64,000 nt of DNA, from positions 25,362-89,361 of the forward strand of contig NZ_PHRF01000056.1 in assembly GCF_004151105.1 (NCBI RefSeq). Reading direction: 5' to 3'. Every line of letters begins with the position of its first letter. Position 1 is the first letter of the stretch. The translations under genes and the position numbers were made by a program. The stretch comes from Streptomyces sp. L-9-10 (GTDB lineage: Bacteria; Actinomycetota; Actinomycetes; Streptomycetales; Streptomycetaceae). A model generated the notes under the pieces. The model did no database searches and was not told the DNA's origin. It saw nothing but the letters and a program-made list of their open reading frames with translations. Shown here piece after piece: positions 1 through 7,617 of the stretch.

Positions 1-639
1 GAGGGGCCCAGGCTGCCGAAGGGCACGCGCTATCTGAGCAGTGTGCTGCTCCCGGACGACACGGTGTTCACCACCGGCGGCTCCTCCGACTACCGCGGTC
101 GCAGCGCCAGCGACATCCTCAAGGCGCAGTTCTACGAGCCGAGGACCAACACCTTCCGGCCGGCCGCCGACCCGACCGTGGGGCGCAACTACCACTCGGA
201 AGCGCTGCTGCTGCCCGACGGACGTGTGGTCACGTTCGGATCCGACCCGCTCTTCCGCGACGCCGACAACACCAGGCTCGGGACCTTCGAGCAGCGTGTG
301 GAGATCTACACGCCCCCTTACCTCCAGGGCGACGGAGCCGGTGGGAACAGACCGGCGCTGGGGGAGGGGCCGCAGGCGGTCGACGGGAACGGCCGGGCCA
401 CCTTCCGCGCCGCCCGTCCCGACCGGATCGCGAAGGCGAGGCTGATGCGGCCGAGCGCCGTGACGCACACGACGGATGTCGAGCAGCGCTCGGTCGAACT
501 GGCGCTGACGAGGACGAAGGACGCGGTGACGGTGGAGGTGCCGAAGGACCGGGCGCTGGTACCGCCCGGCTGGTACATGCTCTTCGTCACCGACTCCGCC
601 GGTGTCCCGTCCGAGGCGAAGTGGGTCCGGGTGGACTGA
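1..639 (+). CDS. glxA: GlxA-type radical copper oxidase, C-terminal part (5' end outside window)
   Basis: Reading frame 1 is open from the first base, so only the last ~212 residues are present. They match the end of the galactose-oxidase/GlxA family: the last kelch blades followed by the DUF1929 immunoglobulin-like domain. Visible copper ligands are the Tyr-His pair in RNYHSEALLLPDGRV (Y64/H65 of the visible part) and the His in SAVTHTTD (H156). The Tyr-Cys cofactor pair would lie upstream, outside the window. In Streptomyces, GlxA is a secreted mono-copper oxidase needed with the CslA synthase for tip-associated glycan and normal hyphal growth. The neighbouring convergent GH6 gene supports GlxA over a generic galactose oxidase. 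The call rests on these motifs and the neighbour; the missing half prevents a full check. Confidence 0.85.
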   Translation, partial: EGPRLPKGTRYLSSVLLPDDTVFTTGGSSDYRGRSASDILKAQFYEPRTNTFRPAADPTVGRNYHSEALLLPDGRVVTFGSDPLFRDADNTRLGTFEQRVEIYTPPYLQGDGAGGNRPALGEGPQAVDGNGRATFRAARPDRIAKARLMRPSAVTHTTDVEQRSVELALTRTKDAVTVEVPKDRALVPPGWYMLFVTDSAGVPSEAKWVRVD

Positions 640-658
640 GCCCGGGGACATGGCCCGG

Positions 659-680
659 GGCCTGTCCGGCCGGACAGGCC
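659..680. terminator. Bidirectional hairpin between glxA and the GH6 gene
   Basis: A perfect 22-bp palindrome (two 11-bp arms, core CCGGCCGG) lies in the 42-bp gap between the convergent stop codons. It is the expected place for a shared terminator; there is no T-run, as is usual in Streptomyces. Confidence 0.55.
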
Positions 681-681
681 G

Positions 682-1791
682 TCAAGCGGTGGTGTCCTCG
701 CTTCGGCGGGCGAGGCCCAGCGCGTAGTCGGGCCACCAGGTACCGGCCGCGGGACCGCCGCGGCAGGGGCCGTCCGAGTCGCCGGGGCGCTTGATCCAGA
801 GATAGGCGTCCAGCAGCTCGTTGCCGGTGTTGGTGGTGGGCGCCGAGCCGAGTGCCCTGCCCGGCGGGTTGCACCACGCCTCGTCCCTGTCGCCGCGCAG
901 CGGACCCGCGCCGTTCCTGCTGGTGTCGATGGTGAAGTGGACATCGCCCAGCAGCCCGGAGAGCCGCGTGCCGTACGCCTTGACCGCGTCGGTCGTCTGG
1001 AAGTTGGACACATTGAGCGAGAAGCCGTCGGCCGCGGCGATCCCGGCCCGCCGGAGCGGCTCGGTGAGCTTGGCGGGGTCGGCGATCCAGTCCGGGTTGC
1101 CGGCGTCCAGATAGACCCGGGTGTGCGGCTGCCGCTTGAGCCTGCCGATGGCGTGGGCGAGCAGCTCGTACCGCTCGTCGTGGTACTCCGCCGGGGTGCA
1201 GCCGTCCGTCAGATGCGGAACGGCGTCCGGCTCCAGGATCACGACGGCCTCGGCGTCGCCGAGGGCGGCGGCGAAGGAGCCGATCCAGTCGCGGTACGAC
1301 TCGCCGTCATGCGCGCCGCCCGCGGAGTAGAGCCCGCAGTCGCGGTGGGGGATGTTGTACGCCACGAAGACGGCCGTGCGCTTGGCGGCCTTCGCGCCGC
1401 GCACGGCCCGCTGGATCCCGGGCTCGGGGTTGTCACCGGCCGGCCAGTCGGCCACCGCGCGCTCGGAGATCCGCCGCAGCGCCTTCGCGTCGTCCTTGCG
1501 TCCCTGCTGCTCCCACTCCCTGACCTGGCGGGCCGCGTCGCTCTCCGGATCGACCCAGAACGGCGAGGACGCGGTGGGGACTTCGCCCCGGAGCGCGGAG
1601 GAGCCGGTCCGGCCGGCCCGCTCGGCCCGCTCCGTCCGCTCGACGGAGTCCTGACGGGATTCGGGGGAGCAGCCGGCCGCCGTCAGCGCGAGTGCCGCCG
1701 CGAGGGCGGCCGAGGCGAGCGGGCACGGGCGCCGGTGCGGTGCGCGCGTGCGGTGCGGTGCGTGCGGGCGGTGTGGTCTGCGGCCGGACAT
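682..1791 (-). CDS. cslZ: GH6 family endoglucanase, probable lipoprotein (CslZ-like)
   Basis: 369 residues. An Arg/His-rich N-terminus is followed by a hydrophobic stretch ending in a lipobox-like LTAAGC (Cys41), so the enzyme is probably anchored outside the membrane. Both GH6 signatures are present: VAYNIPHRDCG (about residues 144-153) and the catalytic-Asp signature VVILEPDAVP (about 183-192). GH6 enzymes hydrolyse beta-1,4-glucans with inversion. It faces the glxA end and, as in the csl locus known from Streptomyces, would trim or release the CslA-made glycan. The start has an upstream gaggggg ribosome site. The cslZ name rests on context and family, not on a search. Confidence 0.8.
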   Translation of the reverse strand: MSGRRPHRPHAPHRTRAPHRRPCPLASAALAAALALTAAGCSPESRQDSVERTERAERAGRTGSSALRGEVPTASSPFWVDPESDAARQVREWEQQGRKDDAKALRRISERAVADWPAGDNPEPGIQRAVRGAKAAKRTAVFVAYNIPHRDCGLYSAGGAHDGESYRDWIGSFAAALGDAEAVVILEPDAVPHLTDGCTPAEYHDERYELLAHAIGRLKRQPHTRVYLDAGNPDWIADPAKLTEPLRRAGIAAADGFSLNVSNFQTTDAVKAYGTRLSGLLGDVHFTIDTSRNGAGPLRGDRDEAWCNPPGRALGSAPTTNTGNELLDAYLWIKRPGDSDGPCRGGPAAGTWWPDYALGLARRSEDTTA

Positions 1792-1865
1792 CCAGCCCCC
1801 TCGGAAGACGACTGGGCAACGGGCGACGACGGGAATAGCAATACCGGCATATCGTTACATAATGT

Positions 1866-2864
1866 TCAGTCGGTCGCGCTCTGCGACACCGACAGCGCGA
1901 TACCGAGCGGCGTCCGCTCGTACAGCACCTGATGTCCGTAGCGCCGCGACGCCAGCAGCCCCGCCCCGCGCAGCGCCGAGAGGTGCGCCGACACGGAGGA
2001 CGGGGCCAGGCCCAGCAGTCGCGCGAGCGCCGTCGTCCCGGCCGGTTCGTCCAGCGCGCACAGGACGTCCGCCCGCGCCCGGCCCAGCAGCCGGGCCAGT
2101 GCCTCGGGCGTACGGTCCGACGGTCGTGTCCACAGGCCGCCGATGCCGCGCGCCGGATAGATCACGGCCGGCTGCCACGGCGGCAGATAACCGCTGACGA
2201 CGTTCGGCCAGCAGAACACACTCGGCATCAGGATCAGCCCGTCGCCGCCGAGGACCCGCGTGTGGCTGCCGTGCGTCCCCGTGATCGTCAGCGTGGAGCC
2301 GTCGGTCCAGCCGAGCTGCGGACTCAGCTCCCCCAGCAGCCCGTGCAGTCCCTTCTCCGCCAACCGCCGCGAGTGGTACGCCACATCGGCCTCCAGCAGG
2401 GTGCGCAGCCGGGGCCAGTGGGGCTCGACCAGTTCGTGCCACACCCGCTCCAGCAGTCCTGCGAGCTTCCGCAGGGCCCCTGCCGGATCCGCCGTCATCG
2501 CCCGGCCCTCGGGGCTCGCCGCGGCGCCCGGGGTGTCCGCGAGCGCCAGTGTGATGTCGGTCCTGACCAGCTCCGGGTCGGTGGCGCGGACGGCCGCGAT
2601 CTCCTCCTCGAAGGTGGGGAGCGGGACCGACGGCGGACGGCTGAGGAAGTCCGGGTTGTGCCCGCGCTCGGGCATCAGGAGATGCAACGGCGCGAGGTCG
2701 ATCGCCGCCGCCGCGGTCCGGATCCCGCGCAGCCACGGCAGGTGGTAGCCGTGCCGCTCGGGGCGCGCGAGGGTACGGACCGCCTCCTGCGTCTCCCAGA
2801 GCGGTGAGACGGCGAACCGGCAGCGGAGCAGATCGCTCTCGTCGAAGTGAAGCTGGAACGGCAT
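1866..2864 (-). CDS. ArsR-family winged-helix regulator with DUF5937-like N-terminal domain
   Basis: 332 residues from ATG 2864 (MPFQLHF). The first ~240 residues are a ligand-sensing region typical of long actinobacterial ArsR proteins. The last ~80 hold the winged helix: RARADVLCALDEP, TTALARLLGLAPSSVSAHLSALRGAGLL, then the wing RRYGHQVLYERT. No CxC metal site is seen, so a metal sensor is unlikely. It is divergent from an MFS exporter 82 bp away with a perfect palindrome between them. This suggests it represses the exporter and itself, possibly sensing the exported compound. A further in-frame start exists upstream (2954), but that would overlap the exporter start and cover the operator. 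Confidence 0.8.
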   Translation of the reverse strand: MPFQLHFDESDLLRCRFAVSPLWETQEAVRTLARPERHGYHLPWLRGIRTAAAAIDLAPLHLLMPERGHNPDFLSRPPSVPLPTFEEEIAAVRATDPELVRTDITLALADTPGAAASPEGRAMTADPAGALRKLAGLLERVWHELVEPHWPRLRTLLEADVAYHSRRLAEKGLHGLLGELSPQLGWTDGSTLTITGTHGSHTRVLGGDGLILMPSVFCWPNVVSGYLPPWQPAVIYPARGIGGLWTRPSDRTPEALARLLGRARADVLCALDEPAGTTALARLLGLAPSSVSAHLSALRGAGLLASRRYGHQVLYERTPLGIALSVSQSATD

Positions 2865-2890
2865 GGCGCGTACGGCCCCCTGTGCCGAAG

Positions 2891-2908
2891 ATTCGGACTC
2901 GTCCGAAT
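2891..2908. promoter_or_regulatory. Operator candidate, perfect palindrome between regulator and exporter
   Basis: ATTCGGACTCGTCCGAAT is a perfect 8-bp inverted repeat with a 2-bp centre, placed in the 82-bp gap between the divergent ArsR-type gene (start 2864) and MFS gene (start 2947). Position and symmetry fit a winged-helix dimer site. Confidence 0.6.
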
Positions 2909-2946
2909 GTCTGTCCCGGGATCGGCTGTCCCGCCAGTCTGCCTCC

Positions 2947-4245
2947 ATGCCCAAGAACGCTTCCCGGGGGTACGGCGCCGTCTTCGCCGTCCGCGAGTTC
3001 CGGTTCGTCTTCGCCGCGCACCTCCTCTCACTGCTCGGCGTGGTCGTCAGCGAGATCGCGCTGACCTTCCTCGTCTACGACCTCACCGGATCCCCGCTGC
3101 TCAGCGCCCTCACCTTCGCCCTCGGCCTGCTTCCGTACCTCGTCGGCGGGACCCTCCTCGCCGGGGTCGCCGACCGCTATCCCGCCCGGCGGGTGCTGGT
3201 GGTCTGCGATCTGCTGTGCGCCGCGTGCGTCGGGGTGATGGTGCTGCCCGGCACACCGATCGCCGGGCTGCTCGCCCTGCGCTGTGTCGTCGCCGCGATC
3301 GCGCCCGTCTTCACCGGGACGAGGATGGCCGCGCTGACCGACATCCTCGGCGAGGGCGATCTGTACGTACTCGGCCGCTCCCTGCTGCGGATCGTCTCGC
3401 AGAGCGCGCAGCTCGCCGGGTTCGGGGTGGGCGGGGTACTGCTCGCCGCGGTGCCCGCGCGGGGCGCGATCTGCGTCACCGTCGGTACGTTCCTCTGCTC
3501 GGCCGCGCTGCTGCGCTTCGGGACCCGCGACCGGCCCGCCCGCGCCACCGGGCAGGAGGCCGGGCAGGCGGCCGGCCGGGGTGGCGCGCTGCTGAGGGAT
3601 TCGCTCGGCGGGGCCCGGCTGCTGCTCGGCGACCGGCGTACGCGGGCGCTGCTGCTGCTCTTCTGGGTGCCCGCGATGTTCGTCGTCGCGCCCGAGGCCC
3701 TGGCGGCACCGTACGCGGACTCCCTCGGCCTCGGCCCCGCCGCGCTGGGACTGCTGATGTGCGCGATGCCCGTGGGACACCTCGTGGCGGAGCTGTACGT
3801 CGGTACGGCCCTCTCCCCGAGTGCCCGCTCCCGTCTCGTCCTGCCGGTCGCCGGCTTCGGCCTGCTGCCACTGCTGGTGTACGGGGCCGAGCCCGGACTC
3901 GGCTGGGCGCTGGCCGCGCTCGCCCTGGCCGGAGCGGGGGCCGCGTACGTCATCGGCCTCGACCAGTGGTTCGTCGCGGCGGTCCCCGAGGAACTGCGCG
4001 GCCGGGCCATGACGCTGCTCACGGCCGGTCTGATGACGATCCAGGGGCTCGGCATGGCCGCCGCGGGGCTGGCCGCGGAGTTCCTGCCCGTGCATCAGGT
4101 CGTCGCGGGGGCGGGCGTTATCGGCACGCTCTGCTGTCTTGTCCTGGTACGGGAGGTCCACCGCACCGCGCCGCACGGACCGGAGCGGCGGGCGAAGGAT
4201 CAGATCGTACGACCGAAATCCGAGACAGGGCCGTCCGCCTGGTGA
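2947..4245 (+). CDS. MFS transporter (drug-efflux type)
   Basis: 432 residues from ATG 2947 (MPKNASRGYGAVFAVREF). Multiple Ala/Leu/Val-rich membrane segments are visible. The N-terminal pattern VREFRFVFAAHLLSLLGVVVSEIALTFLV is typical of the MFS subgroup related to macrolide efflux (MefA-like) and common beside actinobacterial ArsR genes. The A-motif region between the second and third segments reads AGVADRYPARRVLVVCD. It probably exports a small hydrophobic molecule under control of the divergent regulator; the substrate cannot be read from the sequence. The next gene (MarR) starts only 21 bp after the stop and may be co-transcribed. Confidence 0.8.
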   Translation: MPKNASRGYGAVFAVREFRFVFAAHLLSLLGVVVSEIALTFLVYDLTGSPLLSALTFALGLLPYLVGGTLLAGVADRYPARRVLVVCDLLCAACVGVMVLPGTPIAGLLALRCVVAAIAPVFTGTRMAALTDILGEGDLYVLGRSLLRIVSQSAQLAGFGVGGVLLAAVPARGAICVTVGTFLCSAALLRFGTRDRPARATGQEAGQAAGRGGALLRDSLGGARLLLGDRRTRALLLLFWVPAMFVVAPEALAAPYADSLGLGPAALGLLMCAMPVGHLVAELYVGTALSPSARSRLVLPVAGFGLLPLLVYGAEPGLGWALAALALAGAGAAYVIGLDQWFVAAVPEELRGRAMTLLTAGLMTIQGLGMAAAGLAAEFLPVHQVVAGAGVIGTLCCLVLVREVHRTAPHGPERRAKDQIVRPKSETGPSAW

Positions 4246-4266
4246 CCTCTGGGTAGGGTCGGAGCC

Positions 4267-4779
4267 GTGCCGAAACCGCTCAGCCTTCCCTTCGATCCCA
4301 TCGCCCGCGCCGACGAACTCTGGCAGCAGCGCTGGGGGCCCATGCCGTCCATGGCGGCGATCACCTCGATCATGCGCGCGCAGCAGATCCTGCTGGCCGG
4401 CGTGGACGCGGTGGTCAAGCCGTACGGGCTGACGTTCGCCAGATACGAGGCGCTGGTGCTGCTCACCTTCTCCAAGGAGGGCGAGCTGCCGATGTCCAAG
4501 ATCGGCGAGCGGCTGATGGTCCACCCGACCTCGGTCACCAACACCGTGGACCGGCTGGTGAGATCCGGCCTGGTCGACAAGCGGCCCAATCCGAACGACG
4601 GCCGCGGCACGCTCGCGTCCATCACGGACAAGGGCCGCGAGGTGGTGGAGTCGGCCACCCGCGATCTGGCGGAGATGGACTTCGGGCTCGGGGCGTACGA
4701 CGCCGAGGAGTGTGTGGAGATCTTCGCGATGCTCCGCCCGCTGCGGGTGGCGGCCAGGGACTTCGACGACGCGGGCTGA
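4267..4779 (+). CDS. MarR-family transcriptional regulator
   Basis: 170 residues from GTG 4267. The MarR winged helix is clear: LTFARYEALVLLTFS, MSKIGERLMVHPTSVTNTVDRLVRSGLVDKRPNPNDGRG, ITDKGREVVE (helix-turn-helix plus the Asp-Arg-rich wing). The N-terminal region and last helices form the dimer interface. It lies two genes upstream of isobutyryl-CoA mutase, in the same direction, with a strong palindrome in front of that mutase, so control of short branched acyl-CoA metabolism is a reasonable but untested idea. The ligand is unknown. Confidence 0.85.
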   Translation: MPKPLSLPFDPIARADELWQQRWGPMPSMAAITSIMRAQQILLAGVDAVVKPYGLTFARYEALVLLTFSKEGELPMSKIGERLMVHPTSVTNTVDRLVRSGLVDKRPNPNDGRGTLASITDKGREVVESATRDLAEMDFGLGAYDAEECVEIFAMLRPLRVAARDFDDAG

Positions 4780-4875
4780 GCCGGGAAGCCGGGAAGCCGG
4801 GAGCCGCGGGGCGAGGACGGTCCGAGGGCCGGGGGCCCCGCAGGCGCCGGAAGGGGCCGGGATACGCTCGATGCC

Positions 4876-5202
4876 ATGAAACAGAGCGTGCTGTCCCGCT
4901 ACCGGGTGATGGCGTACGTCACCGCCGTATGGCTGCTGGTCTTCACGGTGGCGATCATCCTGAAGTACGGATTCGACACCGGCGACACGATGCTGATCTC
5001 CCAGATCCACGGTGTGCTGTTCATCGTGTACGTCGTCTTCGCCTTCGACCTGGGCACCAAGGCGAAGTGGCCCTTCGGCAAGCTCCTCTGGGTGCTGGCC
5101 GCGGGCTGTATCCCCGTCGCGTCGTTCTTCGTCGAGCCGAAGATCACCCGCGAGGCCCGGCCGCTGGTCACGGACCGCGAGCCCGCCACGGCCAAGGCCT
5201 GA
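4876..5202 (+). CDS. DUF3817 family integral membrane protein
   Basis: 108 residues with three hydrophobic segments (about 11-30, 40-60 and 67-87) and a short charged tail. The pattern RYRVMAYVTAVWLLV, ISQIHGVLFIVYVVFAFDLG and GKLLWVLAAGCIPVASFFVEPKI is characteristic of DUF3817 (YdzA-like) proteins. The family has no established function. It sits between the MarR gene and icmA, an arrangement I recall as conserved in Streptomyces (from memory, not checked here). Confidence 0.8.
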   Translation: MKQSVLSRYRVMAYVTAVWLLVFTVAIILKYGFDTGDTMLISQIHGVLFIVYVVFAFDLGTKAKWPFGKLLWVLAAGCIPVASFFVEPKITREARPLVTDREPATAKA

Positions 5203-5264
5203 CGGGCCCGCTCGGGCACCATTCCAGCCCGCCCGCGCGAGCCGCGGGCGGTTTGGCATCGACA

Positions 5265-5286
5265 TTTACTTGGACGTCCTAGTAAA
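5265..5286. promoter_or_regulatory. Operator candidate immediately upstream of icmA
   Basis: A 22-bp imperfect palindrome: outer arms TTTACT/AGTAAA, inner core GGACGTCC, with one mismatched pair. It ends only 9 bp before the icmA ATG at 5296, where a bound repressor would block initiation. It is A/T-rich compared with its surroundings. Candidate regulators are the MarR at 4267 or an acyl-CoA-responsive TetR elsewhere. Confidence 0.5.
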
Positions 5287-5295
5287 TTTGAAGGT

Positions 5296-6990
5296 ATGGA
5301 CGTCATGGAGGAGGGCCGCCGGCGCTGGCAGGCCCGCTACGACAAGGCTCGTAAGCGCGACGCGGATTTCGGCACGCTCTCCGGTGACCCGGTGGAGCCG
5401 GTCTACGGGCCCCGGCCCGGCGACACCTATGAGGGCTTCGAACGGATCGGCTGGCCGGGGGAGTACCCCTTCACCCGGGGGCTGCACCCCACCGGCTACC
5501 GGGGCCGGACCTGGACCATCCGCCAGTTCGCCGGATTCGGCAACGCCCGGCAGACCAACGAGCGCTACAAGAAGATCCTGGCCAACGGCGGTGGCGGGCT
5601 CTCCGTCGCCTTCGACATGCCGACGCTCATGGGCCGCGACTCCGACGACCCGCGCTCGCTCGGCGAGGTCGGCCACTGCGGGGTCGCCATCGACTCCGCC
5701 GCCGACATGGAGGTCCTCTTCGACGGCATCCCGCTCGGCGAGGTCACCACGTCGATGACCATCAGCGGTCCTGCGGTCCCGGTCTTCTGCATGTATCTCG
5801 TCGCGGCGGAGCGCCAGGGCGTCGATCCGGCCATCCTCAACGGCACGCTCCAGACCGACATCTTCAAGGAGTACATCGCGCAGAAGGAGTGGCTCTTCCA
5901 GCCCGAGCCCCATCTGCGTCTGATCGGCGATCTGATGGAGCACTGCGCCGCCTCCATCCCCGCGTACAAGCCGCTGTCGGTCTCCGGCTACCACATCCGC
6001 GAAGCCGGGGCGACGGCCGCGCAGGAACTGGCGTACACCCTCGCGGACGGCTTCGGCTATGTGGAGCTGGGACTGAGCCGGGGGCTGGACGTGGACGCGT
6101 TCGCGTCCGGTCTCTCCTTCTTCTTCGACGCGCATGTCGACTTCTTCGAGGAGATCGCCAAGTTCCGCGCGGCCCGCCGGATCTGGGCGCGCTGGATGAA
6201 GGAGGTGTACGGAGCGCGGACCGACAAGGCGCAGTGGCTGCGCTTCCACACCCAGACGGCGGGTGTCTCGCTCACCGCGCAGCAGCCGTACAACAACGTC
6301 GTGCGGACGGCGGTGGAGGCGCTGGCGGCCGTTCTCGGCGGTACGAACTCCCTGCACACGAACGCGCTGGACGAGACCCTCGCCCTGCCGAGCGAGCAGG
6401 CCGCCGAGATCGCGCTCCGTACCCAGCAGGTACTGATGGAGGAGACGGGCGTCGCCAATGTGGCCGATCCGCTCGGCGGCTCCTGGTACGTCGAGCAGCT
6501 GACCGACCGGATAGAGGCCGACGCCGAGAAGATCTTCGAGCAGATCAAGGAGCGCGGTCTGCGGTCCCACCCGGACGGGCAGCACCCGATCGGTCCCGTC
6601 ACCTCCGGCATTCTGCGCGGTATCGAGGACGGCTGGTTCACCGGCGAGATCGCCGAGTCCGCGTTCCGGTACCAGCGGGCGCTGGAGAAGGGTGACAAGC
6701 GGGTCGTCGGCGTCAATGTCCACCACGGCTCGGTCACCGGCGATCTGGAGATCCTGCGGGTCAGCCACGAGGTCGAGCGCGACCAGGTCCAGGTCCTGGC
6801 CGAGCGCAAGGGTGCCCGGGACGACGCCCGGGTCCGTACGGCCCTGGAGGCCATGCTGAGCGCCGCCCGTGACGGCTCGAACATGATCGCTCCGATGCTG
6901 GAGGCGGTACGGGCCGAGGCGACGCTCGGCGAGATCTGCGGGGTACTGCGCGACGAGTGGGGGACGTACACGGAGCCGCCCGGCTTCTGA
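5296..6990 (+). CDS. icmA: Isobutyryl-CoA mutase large subunit
   Basis: 564 residues, the length of IcmA; it lacks the C-terminal B12-binding domain, which is supplied by a separate small subunit (IcmB) not in this window. The enzyme converts isobutyryl-CoA and n-butyryl-CoA, linking valine breakdown to butyrate and polyketide precursors. Two substrate-pocket residues separate Icm from methylmalonyl-CoA mutase: Phe in TIRQFAGFGNA (F78; Tyr in methylmalonyl-CoA mutase) and Gln in FKEYIAQKEWL (Q196; Arg in methylmalonyl-CoA mutase). Both are of the Icm type here. The C-terminus (GSVTGDLEILRVSHEVE) completes the catalytic barrel family. The start ATG 5296 follows a weak tgaaggt ribosome site. 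Confidence 0.88.
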   Translation: MDVMEEGRRRWQARYDKARKRDADFGTLSGDPVEPVYGPRPGDTYEGFERIGWPGEYPFTRGLHPTGYRGRTWTIRQFAGFGNARQTNERYKKILANGGGGLSVAFDMPTLMGRDSDDPRSLGEVGHCGVAIDSAADMEVLFDGIPLGEVTTSMTISGPAVPVFCMYLVAAERQGVDPAILNGTLQTDIFKEYIAQKEWLFQPEPHLRLIGDLMEHCAASIPAYKPLSVSGYHIREAGATAAQELAYTLADGFGYVELGLSRGLDVDAFASGLSFFFDAHVDFFEEIAKFRAARRIWARWMKEVYGARTDKAQWLRFHTQTAGVSLTAQQPYNNVVRTAVEALAAVLGGTNSLHTNALDETLALPSEQAAEIALRTQQVLMEETGVANVADPLGGSWYVEQLTDRIEADAEKIFEQIKERGLRSHPDGQHPIGPVTSGILRGIEDGWFTGEIAESAFRYQRALEKGDKRVVGVNVHHGSVTGDLEILRVSHEVERDQVQVLAERKGARDDARVRTALEAMLSAARDGSNMIAPMLEAVRAEATLGEICGVLRDEWGTYTEPPGF

Positions 6991-7025
6991 GCCCCCGGCT
7001 TCTGGAGGCCGTACGCGGTGCGGGC

Positions 7026-7058
7026 GGCCGTCCCCGGTCGAGGCCGACGGGGGCGGCC
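7026..7058 (+). terminator. Probable icmA terminator
   Basis: An imperfect GC stem (GGCCG..CCCCG pairing with CGGGG..CGGCC) lies about 35 bp after the icmA stop and before the next promoter. Confidence 0.4.
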
Positions 7059-7099
7059 GTCCGCTGTTTCTCCCCGTGCGTCCCTCTCCTCGTGAATAC

Positions 7100-7119
7100 C
7101 TCTGAGTGAGAGCTAAAAT
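7100..7119 (+). promoter_or_regulatory. Promoter -10 and operator candidate of the MarR/ABC operon
   Basis: A CTCT-GAGTG-AGAG inverted repeat (7100-7112) abuts a TAAAAT -10-like hexamer (7114-7119) seven bases before the ATG at 7126. This arrangement fits an autoregulated MarR promoter with a very short leader; no good -35 is visible. Confidence 0.4.
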
Positions 7120-7125
7120 GAGGGA

Positions 7126-7617
7126 ATGGCCACGGAGGAGTTCCCCGACTCGCTCGCCGTCGTCCTCGCGGGCGTCCAGCGGATGATGCGGCGGCGGCTG
7201 CGTGAGGGCTTTCCCGTACCGCCGCTGCGCGGCGCGCAGATCGAGCTGTTGCGGCTGGTCTCGGCCCGTCCGGGGATCCGGGTGTCGGACGCCGCCAAGG
7301 AGCTGTATCTCGCCGGCAATTCGGTCTCCACCCTGGTCAATCAGCTCAGCCGGGCCGGATATCTCCTCCGTGAGACCGACCCGGACGACCGGCGTTCCGC
7401 GCGGCTGCTGCCCACCCCGGCGGTGGAGGCGCGGCTGAGCGAATGGGACGTCCGCCGGCGCGCGCTCATGCGCGAGCAGGTGGAGCATCTGTCGGACGAG
7501 GACCGCGAGGCGCTGGCGGCGGCCCTCCCGGCGCTGCGCAGGCTCGCCGCGAACCTGCGTGAGGAGGGGGGAGCGGCAGCGGAGGAAGCGGGGGGACAGG
7601 GAGTGGAGGGAACATGA
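7126..7617 (+). CDS. MarR-family transcriptional regulator
   Basis: 163 residues. The winged helix runs QIELLRLVSARPGIRVSDAAKELYLAGNSVSTLVNQLSRAGYLLRETDPDDRRSARLLPT, with the basic wing after DPDDRR. It is the first gene of an operon with a DrrA-type ATPase; its stop overlaps the next start by 4 bp (ATGA at 7614). In such operons the regulator normally represses the exporter until the substrate drug is bound. The short leader and a CTCT-n5-AGAG repeat over the promoter suggest autoregulation. The drug is not identifiable. Confidence 0.85.
   Translation: MATEEFPDSLAVVLAGVQRMMRRRLREGFPVPPLRGAQIELLRLVSARPGIRVSDAAKELYLAGNSVSTLVNQLSRAGYLLRETDPDDRRSARLLPTPAVEARLSEWDVRRRALMREQVEHLSDEDREALAAALPALRRLAANLREEGGAAAEEAGGQGVEGT

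Noticed and set aside
3028..5265. Very long minus-strand open frame (745 codons) across the MFS, MarR and DUF3817 genes
   Set aside because: It is antisense to three recognisable genes, has no domain, and is rich in Gly/Arg/Asp/Gln as expected from reading high-GC genes in a shadow frame.
5296..6990. Annotation as methylmalonyl-CoA mutase
   Set aside because: The substrate-pocket residues are Phe and Gln (isobutyryl type), and the B12 domain is absent as in IcmA.
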